Positions 44,347 to 53,219 of a DNA stretch of 64,000 bases are shown in pieces (positions within the stretch are counted from its first letter, which is position 1; each line of letters begins with the position of its first letter). The stretch spans positions 62,001 through 126,000 of the forward strand of contig JAFLKN010000041.1 in the NCBI GenBank assembly GCA_019163175.1, in the 5' to 3' direction. Both the position numbers and the translations under genes were made by a program. The notes beneath the pieces were generated by a model. The model was not told where the DNA came from and ran no database searches. It saw only the letters and a program-made list of their open reading frames with translations. This stretch comes from Prolixibacteraceae bacterium (GTDB lineage: Bacteria > Bacteroidota > Bacteroidia > Bacteroidales > Prolixibacteraceae).

Positions 44347-46374
44347 TTAAGCTAAGATTGCTTTTACCTGGTTGTAAACATTTACAGCTGTAAATCCAAG
44401 CTTTTCATCCAAAACGGTGTAAGGAGCAGAAAATCCGAAAGATTCCAACCCAAATACTTTACCGTCGGCGCCAACTAAACCTTCCAGATTAACTGGCAGA
44501 CCTGCTGTTAACCCAAACTTCTTTATTCCGGCTGGCAATACACTTTGCTGATATGCTACAGGTTGACTGCGGAATAAACCTTCAGAAGGAACTGAAACGA
44601 TGCGACATTTGATGCCCTCTTTTTCCAATAAAACCTGTCCTTCAACCAACGTGGCAACTTCAGAACCGCTGGCCAAAAGAATTACATCTGGAGTACCTTC
44701 AGAATCAGTAACTATATAAGCGCCTTGTGCTGCCTGCTGAGCTTCAGCATAACGATCGACTTTTGCTGGCAGGTTTTTGATGTTCTGACGTGATAAAATC
44801 AACGCAGTTGGTGTATCTGTATTTTCAAGTGCTAATTTCCATGCAACAGTAGCTTCTTCTGCATCAGCAGGGCGAAGAACCAAAGTTGAGTTTTTGCCAT
44901 GATGGTTTTTTAGTTTTTCCATCAGGCGGATTTGAGCTTCCTGCTCAACTGGCTGGTGAGTTGGCCCATCCTCTCCAACGCGGAAAGCATCGTGAGTCCA
45001 AACGTATTTCACAGGCAATTGCATTAGGGCAGCCATACGAACCGCTGGTTTCATGTAATCGGAGAACACAAAGAATGTTCCGCAAACCGGAATAATACCG
45101 CCGTGCAGAGCCATACCGTTCATGATGCAAGCCATGGTCAGCTCGCAAACTCCAGCCTGAAAGAATGAACCGGAGAAATCACCCTTTTTGAAAGCGGTAG
45201 TCTTTTTCAGGAATCCATCAGTTTTGTCAGAATTTGAAAGGTCGGCTGAAGAAACAACCATGTTTTCAACTTCACCGGCAAATGCAGCCAAAACGGTGCT
45301 TGATGCAGCACGGGTTGCTGAACCTGCTTTTTGTACAACTTTGCTGAAGTCAAATTCAGGAGCTGCTTTGCTAAAGAACTTAGCCAATTTTGCAGCCAAT
45401 TCAGGATTTGCTTTTGCCCAAGCTTCTTGTTCTGCTTTTTTCTTAGCAGAAGAGGCAATTAACTCTGCTTTACGGGAATTGAATAGGGCCTGAACATCAT
45501 CGAAAACTACGAATGGGTTTTTCGGATCGCCACCCAGATTTTCGATTGATTTTTCGAAAGAAGCACCAGCTTCACCCAGAGGCATACCGTGAGTTTCACA
45601 ACGACGTTCGTAGCTTGAACCATCGGCTTTCAAAGCGCCTTTACCCATGATTGTTTTACCAATAATCAAGCTTGGTTTTTCTTTTTCGGATTGGGCTTCC
45701 TTTAGTGCAGCACGGATTGCATCAGCATTGTTACCTTCAATCGTAACTACTTTCCATCCCCATGCTTCGTATTTTTTTGCAGTATCTTCAATGGTAACAT
45801 CTTTTGTTTCAGTAGAAAGCTGGATGTCGTTTGAATCGTAGAACATGATCAGGTTGTTCAATCCAAGGAACCCGGCAATACGTCCGCCACCCTGAGAAAT
45901 TTCTTCCTGAACGCCACCGTCTGAAATAAAAGCGTAAGTTTTGTGCGCCATCCATTCGCCAAAACGCTGAACCATGAATCGCTCAGCAATTGCTGCTCCA
46001 ATGGCCATTACATGACCCTGACCAAGCGGTCCTGATGTATTTTCAACACCTCTTGCAGGCTCAACTTCAGGGTGTCCGGGTGTTGGGCTTCCCCATTGAC
46101 GGAAATTTGCCAGTTCATCCATGGTGTAATTTCCAGTCAATGCCAGAATCGAGTATAGCATTGGAGACATGTGTCCCGGATCCAGGAAGAAACGGTCACG
46201 GTTGATCCAGGTCATATCGCTTGGATCGTAATTCAGAAATTCAGAATACAGTACAGTTATAAAGTCAGCACCACCCATTGCACCGCCGGGGTGGCCAGAT
46301 TTGGCTTTTTCAACCATTGATGCCGACAATATCCGGATATTATCGGCTGCTTTCGTTAACAGGGTTTTTTCCAT
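44347..46374 (-). CDS. tkt: Transketolase
   Basis: 675 residues, cytoplasmic. Transfers a two-carbon unit between ketose and aldose phosphates in the pentose phosphate pathway using thiamine diphosphate. KSGHPGGAMGGADF near the start; the TPP/Mg region AFISDGGVQEEISQGGGRI followed by FYDSNDIQLS; the central pyrimidine-binding part (WTHDAFRVGEDGPTHQPVEQ); the C-terminal domain (VILLASGSEVATLVEG). Full length and unbroken. Its likely -7 box lies inside the serA terminator loop. Confidence 0.95.
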   Translation of the reverse strand: MEKTLLTKAADNIRILSASMVEKAKSGHPGGAMGGADFITVLYSEFLNYDPSDMTWINRDRFFLDPGHMSPMLYSILALTGNYTMDELANFRQWGSPTPGHPEVEPARGVENTSGPLGQGHVMAIGAAIAERFMVQRFGEWMAHKTYAFISDGGVQEEISQGGGRIAGFLGLNNLIMFYDSNDIQLSTETKDVTIEDTAKKYEAWGWKVVTIEGNNADAIRAALKEAQSEKEKPSLIIGKTIMGKGALKADGSSYERRCETHGMPLGEAGASFEKSIENLGGDPKNPFVVFDDVQALFNSRKAELIASSAKKKAEQEAWAKANPELAAKLAKFFSKAAPEFDFSKVVQKAGSATRAASSTVLAAFAGEVENMVVSSADLSNSDKTDGFLKKTTAFKKGDFSGSFFQAGVCELTMACIMNGMALHGGIIPVCGTFFVFSDYMKPAVRMAALMQLPVKYVWTHDAFRVGEDGPTHQPVEQEAQIRLMEKLKNHHGKNSTLVLRPADAEEATVAWKLALENTDTPTALILSRQNIKNLPAKVDRYAEAQQAAQGAYIVTDSEGTPDVILLASGSEVATLVEGQVLLEKEGIKCRIVSVPSEGLFRSQPVAYQQSVLPAGIKKFGLTAGLPVNLEGLVGADGKVFGLESFGFSAPYTVLDEKLGFTAVNVYNQVKAILA

Positions 46375-46424
46375 TTTATGTAGTTTGAATAAATTTATTT
46401 TATTGCGACTTGTCTATACAAGAT

Positions 46425-46470
46425 AAATGCCCGGCAAATATAGTAATTACACTAAACTTACCGGGCATTT
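46425..46470 (-). terminator. Terminator after serA
   Basis: AAATGCCCGG (46425-46434) and CCGGGCATTT (46461-46470) form a perfect 10-bp stem with a 26-nt loop; on the minus strand TTTATC follows. It is 27 bp past the serA stop codon. The loop contains a TATATTTG promoter box. Confidence 0.75.
46435..46442 (-). promoter_or_regulatory. Candidate -7 element for transketolase, inside the serA terminator loop
   Basis: The minus strand reads TATATTTG, 61 bp upstream of the transketolase ATG. The box starts at the first loop base after the stem, so the downstream arm of the stem would become the first transcribed bases. Confidence 0.45.
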
Positions 46471-46496
46471 TATTATTTAAGTCTTAAGAATTAACA

Positions 46497-47669
46497 TTAC
46501 CTCGGAGGAAGTATGCGCACCATAATTACTCCGTCAATTTCCGAAATCATGTCTTTAATTCCTGAAGGAACGTCACCGTCGATGTCAATAATATTGTAGG
46601 CGATTTCGTCTCTGTTTTTATTTAGCATGTTGGAGATATTCAGACCTTCGTGCGCTAATAATGCTGAAATCTGGCTTACCATTTTCGGAATATTTTTGTT
46701 GGCAACAACAATTCGTGTTCCACCATTGCGTTCCATCTCTGCTGTCGGAAAATTTACCGAATTAACGATATTTCCGTTTTCCAGATAATCAATGGTTTGA
46801 TTTACAGCCATTATAGCGCAATTGGTTTCCGATTCTTCGGTTGACGCACCAAGGTGAGGAATGGCAATGATATTTTTCACTCCAATCAATTCATCTTCAG
46901 GGAAATCGGTAACATACTTTCCAACTTTTCCTGATTCAAGAGCTTCTATCATATCCTGATTGTTTACCAATCCGCCGCGCGCAAAATTCATGATCTTCAC
47001 CCCGTTCTTCATCATTTTCAGTTTGTCTTTGTTGATGAAGCCTTTGGTTTCAGGCATTTGAGGAATCTGTAGTGTAACAAAATCAGCATTTGACAGCAAC
47101 GATTCCAAACCTTCGGCTTTCTTTACATTGCGGCTAAGTTTCCAGGCGTGGGCAACTGAAATATAAGGGTCATAACCCAATACATTCATTCCAAGAGCCT
47201 GAGCAGCATTGGCCACGATAACTCCGATAGCACCCAATCCAATAACCGCAAGTGTTTTCCCACGAATTTCAGTTCCACCAAAATTGGTTTTGCCTTTTTC
47301 AACCAGAGCAGGAACTTCAGCACCTTTGCCTTTTAATGTTTTGGCCCATTCTATTGAGCCTGCAATGTCGCGCGAGGCAAGAAGCATTCCGGCAATCACG
47401 ATTTCTTTTACACCATGCGCATTTGCTCCGGGCGTATTGTAAACAACAATTCCCTTCTCGGTACACTTGTCTATAGGAATGTTATTTACTCCGGCGCCGG
47501 CACGGGCAATTGATAACAAGCTAGCCGGCAACTCCATGTCGTGCATAGCCTGACTGCGAACAATTATAGCATCAGGAGATGCAAACTCACTGGCTATTTC
47601 ATACTGGTCGAGTGGAAAAATCTTTAATCCTTCCGGATCAATCTTATTTAATGTCTGAATTTTAAACAT
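46497..47669 (-). CDS. serA: D-3-phosphoglycerate dehydrogenase with ACT domain
   Basis: 390 residues. Oxidises 3-phosphoglycerate in the first step of serine synthesis. The Rossmann NAD motif is LAVIGLGAIGVIVANAA; the catalytic His lies in IAIPHLGASTEESE, with the Arg in NFARGGLVNN. Residues about 310-390 form an ACT regulatory domain (GLNISNMLNKNRDEIAYNIIDID), suggesting serine feedback. The usual partner serC is not next to it. A TATATTTG-like box with one mismatch lies 55 bp upstream. Confidence 0.93.
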   Translation of the reverse strand: MFKIQTLNKIDPEGLKIFPLDQYEIASEFASPDAIIVRSQAMHDMELPASLLSIARAGAGVNNIPIDKCTEKGIVVYNTPGANAHGVKEIVIAGMLLASRDIAGSIEWAKTLKGKGAEVPALVEKGKTNFGGTEIRGKTLAVIGLGAIGVIVANAAQALGMNVLGYDPYISVAHAWKLSRNVKKAEGLESLLSNADFVTLQIPQMPETKGFINKDKLKMMKNGVKIMNFARGGLVNNQDMIEALESGKVGKYVTDFPEDELIGVKNIIAIPHLGASTEESETNCAIMAVNQTIDYLENGNIVNSVNFPTAEMERNGGTRIVVANKNIPKMVSQISALLAHEGLNISNMLNKNRDEIAYNIIDIDGDVPSGIKDMISEIDGVIMVRILPPR

Positions 47670-47723
47670 GTTGTATTGTTTTTGGGGATTCTTTAATTCG
47701 GTTTTTATATATTAAAAGTATGA

Positions 47724-47731
47724 CAAATATC
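47724..47731 (-). promoter_or_regulatory. Candidate -7 element for serA (one mismatch)
   Basis: The minus strand reads GATATTTG against TAnnTTTG (first T replaced by G), 55 bp upstream of the serA start, in the same context as the exact TATATTTG boxes of neighbouring genes. Confidence 0.35.
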
Positions 47732-48019
47732 AGAATTATATTTAAAATGTGAAGGCTTTCTTTTGAAAAAAGAACGAATAATCAAATATCATATTATCAA
47801 GTTTAATCAGAAGGGATCGTTATTTGGTTAGATTCTAAATTTCATGCTGACATGTAAATTTAATGTGATCCAAATGTTAATAAATGCAAAAAAACATTAG
47901 TTTTATCGCTTGGAAGTTTTTTTCTTAAATTTTCTATGTGAGAACGCTTTTAAAACTAACTGACTATTAACCTAAAATTTCCGCTAATGAGTTGATCATT
48001 ATTTTTTTATGAACTCCAT

Positions 48020-48031
48020 GCAATCGATTGC
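48020..48031. promoter_or_regulatory. LacI/GalR-type operator candidate upstream of SusC
   Basis: GCAATCGATTGC is a perfect palindrome with the central CG and AAnCGnTT-like core typical of LacI-family operators, 90-101 bp before the susC start. Two more half-site words lie between it and the gene. No LacI-family gene is in the window. Confidence 0.45.
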
Positions 48032-48120
48032 TAGTGTTCGCGTGAGCCCCAAGATTGCTATTTTAATGCAATCAATTCATCACAAAAATTTCAAACTTTT
48101 TTTAACTAACAGATCAAACA

Positions 48121-51100
48121 ATGAAAAAAATTCGAAGGTTAGGCTGTTTTCCTTTTGGAAATGGTTCACAAATTCTTTTGAAGATTAAATTACTTTCTGT
48201 CGGTTTGCTATTTGGGTTTGTCTCTGTCGCATCGGATGGCAATTCTCCAAAAACAAATACGGAGCAAGTAATTAATCCCGTTGAGCAGCAAAAGCAGGTT
48301 AGCGGGACAGTTAATGATACCCAGGGTGCACCAATCCCCGGGGCTACAGTTGTGGTTACAGGAACCAGTGTTGGTACTATTACTGATTCTGACGGAAAAT
48401 TCAGGTTAGGTATTCCTACAACTGCGAAATCGCTGACAATTAGTTTTGTTGGTATGGTTGCCAAGGAAGTTACAATTGGCAACAGCACAAGTTTTACTGT
48501 TGTGCTTGCAGAATCAACTGTCGGATTGGAAGAAGTCATGGTTGTGGGATATGGCGTGCAAAAAAAGGAAAGCGTTGTTGGCGCTATTTCTCAGGTTAAC
48601 AGCCAATCTCTGATTCAATCAGGAAACTCGAATGTGACCAACGCAATTACTGGTAAAATGTCGGGCGTTTTAACTATTCAACAAACAGGAGAACCTGGAG
48701 CTAACAATGCAGAAATTGTAATTCGTGGGTTATCCAGTTGGAACAGTTCAGCGCCTTTAGTTTTGGTTGATGGAGTTGAACGTGATTTTAATACGCTCGA
48801 TCCAAATGAGATTAATACAGTGTCAGTATTAAAAGATGCTTCGGCGACGGCCGTATTTGGAGCAAAAGGTGCCAATGGTGTTATTATAGTAACAACAAAA
48901 CGTGGTAAAGTTGGCAAGCCTGTTATGGATTTCTCTGCTTCTTATGGCGTTCAAAAAGCTACAATGATTCCTGATCATATTGATTCATACACCACTATGT
49001 CGATGTTAAATGTTGGCCGTATGAACGGTGCACAGTTTCAAGATTTAATGCCACAGAGTGTTTTAAACGAATATAAAAATCCTTCAACACCGCTTAACGC
49101 GCTTCGTTACCCCAATGTGAACTGGTTTGATACCGTTACACGTGATTTCGCACCAACGCTAAATGCTAACTTTAATGTTAGTGGTGGAACTAATTTTGTA
49201 AAATACTTTTGCTCGTTGGGTTATTTTAATGAAGGAAGCTTTTTTAAAGGTGAGAAAATTGGTTTTTACGATTTGAATTATAATTATGACCGTTTTAACT
49301 ACCGTACAAACGTTGACTTTTCTTTAACTAAAACAACTACACTATCATTTAATTTAGGTGGTGAGACCGGAATTAAGAATTCTCCAAACTCATCTCCCTG
49401 GAGAAACTTATATTCAACTGGACCTGCAAGGTATCCTGCTTATTTTCCTGCCTGGGTACTCGAACAAGTTCCTGACCCCGATTATCCAAATGATTCAGGA
49501 GCTCGTATGGCAATGAATTTTGGTGAATATACCGGTAATCCTTATACTAGTCTTCATACCGGACAATTTAATCAGGATTTGGATTCCAAACTTTTTACAG
49601 ACATGATTTTGGATCAGAAACTTGATTTTATAACTAAAGGATTGTCTTTTGGCGGAAAGGTGGCTTTGAGTACTTATTACCGTAACCGGATTTTAACAGC
49701 CAATCCTTCCTTCCCGGAATATCAGCTCAATTACACTGATATAGGTAAGCCAGGAGTCAATCCATGGTTTAGAAATGGGCAGGGCAATGAATATTATCAG
49801 GTTCAGCCAATTGATATTAATGTAGGTTCACTGGAAGGCGATTTCTATCGTGATTTGTATTATGAGTTTGGATTAAATTATGCCAATACTTTTGGTAATC
49901 ATAGTGTTACTGCACTAGCTTTGATGAACCGTCAGCAAAAAAATAGAGGTACTGAATTCGCTTATTATAACGAGGCTCTGGTGGGTCGTGGAACTTACGA
50001 TTACAGTCACAAATATTTGGTTGAGTTCAACGTTGGTTATACCGGTTCTGAACGTTTTGCACCTGGTAACCGTTTTGGATTCTTCCCATCAGGAGCTATT
50101 GGCTGGGTGATTTCAGAAGAACCCTTCTTCAAGGCTGCAGCTCCATGGGTAAGTAAATTGAAATTGCGTTATTCTGATGGTTTAACTGGTAGTGATGCTG
50201 CCGGTGCCCGTTGGTTATATAACAGCGCATATTATACAGATAACAATAACCTATATCATGAAGATTTAGGCGCCAATACCACTGCTCAGTGGGAAGAAGC
50301 ACGGAAAAAGGATATAGGTATTGAAATGGGCTTTTTCAAAGATGTATTTACTGTAAGTGTTGACTTTTTTGATGAGTTCCGCGATAAAATGTTGTTGACT
50401 CCACGCAGTGTAACCATGTTGGTTGGAAACTCTTTTAAGGATCTGAACCTTGGTAGCCTTAAAAAGCATGGTGTTGAGATTGAAATGGAGTTCAATAAGA
50501 CCACGGCTTCAAAACTGAATTATTTTGTAAAGGGAATTTTTGGATACAATGAAAACAGAATCATTTTCAAAGATGATCCGCAGTATGCTCCGGATTACAC
50601 TAAAAACGAAGCAAAACCTTTAGGTGCAAAATTAAACGGAGTAATTCTTACCGGTACTGGTTATTATACTTCTGTTGATGATATTCACAACAATCCATCG
50701 CCAATCGATCTTTATAAACTGAACGTTGGGGATTATAAGTTCTTGGATTATATGGTTGATGGTAAAATTTCAAGTCTCGATAAATATCCGGTTAAGGGTA
50801 ATACTTATCCTCCAATTACATTCTCTCTGAGTAGCGGTTTTAATTACAAGAACTTTAGCTTCAATTTCCTATTTACCGGAAATCATGGAAAATATGTTGA
50901 TTACAACCAGACTTACGAGGTAGAATTTATTAAGGGTGACTGGCGTGTGCACAGCTCGCAACTTGATTTCTGGGCACCAAATAATCCAACTTCAAATCAC
51001 TCAACCTTACATTATAGTGGCAGTAGTAGTGCCGATATTTTATTCTGGGGTGGTGGTGAAGCCGATCGTGGTTATGAAATTGCCGTCGAAAACCGTTTTT

Positions 51101-51330
51101 GGAGAAAAGCTGACTACATTCGTTTAAAAGAGGTATATGCTGGTTATCAATTTAAATCAAGATTGTTTAACCGTCTTGCAGGTATTGATAATTTGCAAGT
51201 GTATGCTACCGGAAATAACCTGTGGACTTTAACCAACCTTATTGAAGGTGACCCAGAGCGAAAAGACTTCCAACAGGGATTCTATCCGCAGATGACCACC
51301 TTGAAATTGGGTGTTAAGTTTAATTTTTAA
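48121..51330 (+). CDS. SusC-type TonB-dependent outer-membrane transporter, first copy
   Basis: 1069 residues. A long basic N-terminus and hydrophobic segment (residues 18-38) form the export signal. Residues 58-130 are a carboxypeptidase-regulatory-like domain (VSGTVNDTQGAPIPGATVVV). The TonB box region is LEEVMVVGYG at 137-145, followed by the plug (IVIRGLSSWNSSAPLVLVDG; VLKDASATAVFGAKGANGVI) and a 22-stranded barrel ending TLKLGVKFNF. With its SusD it imports large oligosaccharides. First gene of the uptake operon, behind a long regulatory region. The glycan is not evident. Confidence 0.93.
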   Translation: MKKIRRLGCFPFGNGSQILLKIKLLSVGLLFGFVSVASDGNSPKTNTEQVINPVEQQKQVSGTVNDTQGAPIPGATVVVTGTSVGTITDSDGKFRLGIPTTAKSLTISFVGMVAKEVTIGNSTSFTVVLAESTVGLEEVMVVGYGVQKKESVVGAISQVNSQSLIQSGNSNVTNAITGKMSGVLTIQQTGEPGANNAEIVIRGLSSWNSSAPLVLVDGVERDFNTLDPNEINTVSVLKDASATAVFGAKGANGVIIVTTKRGKVGKPVMDFSASYGVQKATMIPDHIDSYTTMSMLNVGRMNGAQFQDLMPQSVLNEYKNPSTPLNALRYPNVNWFDTVTRDFAPTLNANFNVSGGTNFVKYFCSLGYFNEGSFFKGEKIGFYDLNYNYDRFNYRTNVDFSLTKTTTLSFNLGGETGIKNSPNSSPWRNLYSTGPARYPAYFPAWVLEQVPDPDYPNDSGARMAMNFGEYTGNPYTSLHTGQFNQDLDSKLFTDMILDQKLDFITKGLSFGGKVALSTYYRNRILTANPSFPEYQLNYTDIGKPGVNPWFRNGQGNEYYQVQPIDINVGSLEGDFYRDLYYEFGLNYANTFGNHSVTALALMNRQQKNRGTEFAYYNEALVGRGTYDYSHKYLVEFNVGYTGSERFAPGNRFGFFPSGAIGWVISEEPFFKAAAPWVSKLKLRYSDGLTGSDAAGARWLYNSAYYTDNNNLYHEDLGANTTAQWEEARKKDIGIEMGFFKDVFTVSVDFFDEFRDKMLLTPRSVTMLVGNSFKDLNLGSLKKHGVEIEMEFNKTTASKLNYFVKGIFGYNENRIIFKDDPQYAPDYTKNEAKPLGAKLNGVILTGTGYYTSVDDIHNNPSPIDLYKLNVGDYKFLDYMVDGKISSLDKYPVKGNTYPPITFSLSSGFNYKNFSFNFLFTGNHGKYVDYNQTYEVEFIKGDWRVHSSQLDFWAPNNPTSNHSTLHYSGSSSADILFWGGGEADRGYEIAVENRFWRKADYIRLKEVYAGYQFKSRLFNRLAGIDNLQVYATGNNLWTLTNLIEGDPERKDFQQGFYPQMTTLKLGVKFNF

Positions 51331-51348
51331 ACGCTAAAACAGAGAAAA

Positions 51349-53196
51349 ATGAAAAGATTAATAGTATTACTTAGCATCAGCTTAACAGTCTTTCTTTCAT
51401 CTTGCCTCGAAAGCTATTTGGATAAATCGCCTGAGTCCGGTTTAACTACTGAAGATGTTTTTACGAAGTACGATAACTTCAAGAAATTCTTTAACGCTGT
51501 ATACGATGGAAGGCAATTGGATAATACCACCTGGAGAGATTACAACATCAAGTGTGCTTATCCGCTGTATTTTAATTTCTGGGATCAGAAATATACCTGG
51601 GAAGGAATGACAGATTGCGCTGATATGGGGCGTTACATGGAAGGTCAAACCTTTAAAAGTGGACAGGTTTCGGCATTCGTAAATAAATTCACCTACGACC
51701 GGGCACGTCGCCCTATTCTCGGATCTATGTTTGTGGCTATTCGTACCTCCAACATAGCACTTGCTAACATCAAAATGTTGCAGGCTGATCAGGCTGACAT
51801 CGACGATCTTATTGCACAGGCACACTTTGTGCGTGCGTTTGCTCATTTCGAGTTGTTCCGTATATGGGGGCCTATGCCTTATATTACTAAGGCGCTTGGT
51901 CCAGATGACCAATGGGATGTTAAACGTTTATCGAAATATGAAACCTGTGCTGCTATTGCAGCTGACATGGATACTGCGGTTACTTACTATGCCAAAGCAA
52001 ACCGGATGCGCAGGGATAACCCGGTGCCGGGAGGTGCAGGTCACTTAACTCATGCCGATCAGGCACGTCCAAATGGTGTAGCAGCTAAGGCCTACAAAGC
52101 AAGAGCTTTATTATATGGCGCCAGTCCTTTAAATAATGATAAGGGGCAGAAAGCCTGGGAAGATGCAGCCAAGGCCAACTGGGAAGCCATTGAAACAGCC
52201 AAGCAATTTGGATATGAACTGTTGACACTTGCCAAGTATAAAGACAACATGATCGGGGTAAATTATACCAACGAGCAATTATGGGGTTGGTCGGCAGGTA
52301 CTCAAGCCTATAATGCGGGCAACATTCAGGGTTTTTTGAATGGTGTGTTTGCCGGTGCAAAAACAGGTAATTCGGGCGAATGTCCAACACAAAATTTTGT
52401 CGATAAATTCGAGACGAAATGGGGAGAGCCTCTAAATACTCCAGCCGAACGTGATGCGGCAGTTGCTGCCAATCATTACAACGAGCAGGATCCCTACAAG
52501 GATCGTGATCCTCGTTTTTATATTGACATCATATACAATCAGGCCTCAAATATTTTGGGATGGACCAATGCCAAAGCTCAGATTTATTATGAAATGAAAA
52601 ATGGTGCTGCTGTATATTCACAATTACTTGATCAGACTTATGCCGGAATCTCACGCACTGGTTATTATACTCGTAAAAACTGGGGAGAGCAAAGTGTAAA
52701 CAATAAAGTTTCACCTATTTATACGATGTCCTTAATTCGTTTGGGCGAACTTTATCTGAATTATGCTGAAGCAGTAAATGAAGCCTACGGACCAAATGGA
52801 ACGGCTCCGGGTGCCGATTTAACCGCTGTCCAAGCAGTTAATATAATCAGAGCAAGAGTTGGTCAGCCTGATGTTTTGGCGAAATATACCGGGAGTAAAG
52901 ATGATTTTCGTCCACGAATTCAGAATGAAAGAAATATCGAATTAAGTTTCGAGGGTCATTACTATTTTGATATTCGTCGCTGGAAAACCGCACCTGCTGC
53001 TTATGCTGGTCCTTTAATGGGAATGGATATAGAAAAAGTTCCTGTAAGTGCTACTTATCCGCTAGGTTTCAAACACACCCGCGTTCCACTTTCAGCCGAT
53101 CGCCAAAGTAACTGGAAAGATGCGATGTATTATCTGCCGTTTAATACGGAAGATACTTATAAGATGAAAAATTTTGTATCAAACGAAGTTTGGTAA
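51349..53196 (+). CDS. SusD-type surface glycan-binding lipoprotein, first copy
   Basis: 615 residues with a lipoprotein signal (Cys19 in FLSSCLESYLDKSP). SusD fold: N-terminal YLDKSPESGLTTEDVF, TPR-like helices with AQAHFVRAFAHFELFRIWG, and the C-terminal RNIELSFEGHYYFDIRRWK signature. Lies 18 bp after SusC-1 and caps its barrel on the cell surface. Complete. Confidence 0.93.
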   Translation: MKRLIVLLSISLTVFLSSCLESYLDKSPESGLTTEDVFTKYDNFKKFFNAVYDGRQLDNTTWRDYNIKCAYPLYFNFWDQKYTWEGMTDCADMGRYMEGQTFKSGQVSAFVNKFTYDRARRPILGSMFVAIRTSNIALANIKMLQADQADIDDLIAQAHFVRAFAHFELFRIWGPMPYITKALGPDDQWDVKRLSKYETCAAIAADMDTAVTYYAKANRMRRDNPVPGGAGHLTHADQARPNGVAAKAYKARALLYGASPLNNDKGQKAWEDAAKANWEAIETAKQFGYELLTLAKYKDNMIGVNYTNEQLWGWSAGTQAYNAGNIQGFLNGVFAGAKTGNSGECPTQNFVDKFETKWGEPLNTPAERDAAVAANHYNEQDPYKDRDPRFYIDIIYNQASNILGWTNAKAQIYYEMKNGAAVYSQLLDQTYAGISRTGYYTRKNWGEQSVNNKVSPIYTMSLIRLGELYLNYAEAVNEAYGPNGTAPGADLTAVQAVNIIRARVGQPDVLAKYTGSKDDFRPRIQNERNIELSFEGHYYFDIRRWKTAPAAYAGPLMGMDIEKVPVSATYPLGFKHTRVPLSADRQSNWKDAMYYLPFNTEDTYKMKNFVSNEVW

Positions 53197-53219
53197 CTAA
53201 ACCTATAACATTGAAGATT

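Larger units (their letters stand above)
47670..48120. other. 451-bp divergent regulatory region between serA and the SusCD operon
   Basis: No gene is visible. The serA side holds a -7-like box on the minus strand (47724-47731). The SusC side holds a perfect 12-bp palindrome with a CG centre (48020-48031) and two further GCAATC/GATTGC half-sites (48053-48058, 48068-48073). I see no exact TAnnTTTG for susC; TAAATTTC (47836) and TAGTTTTA (47898) are one-mismatch candidates. The susC leader is therefore probably long. Confidence 0.6.

Noticed and set aside
37150-47963. Shared 11-mer AACGCTTTTAA upstream of aconitase and of susC
   Set aside because: An 11-mer shared once in 64 kb of AT-rich DNA is expected by chance, and the two copies lack a common surrounding pattern.
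53190-53219. TTG start for SusC-2 overlapping SusD-1
   Set aside because: The ATG at 53220 gives a proper signal peptide and the added ten residues have no signal character.
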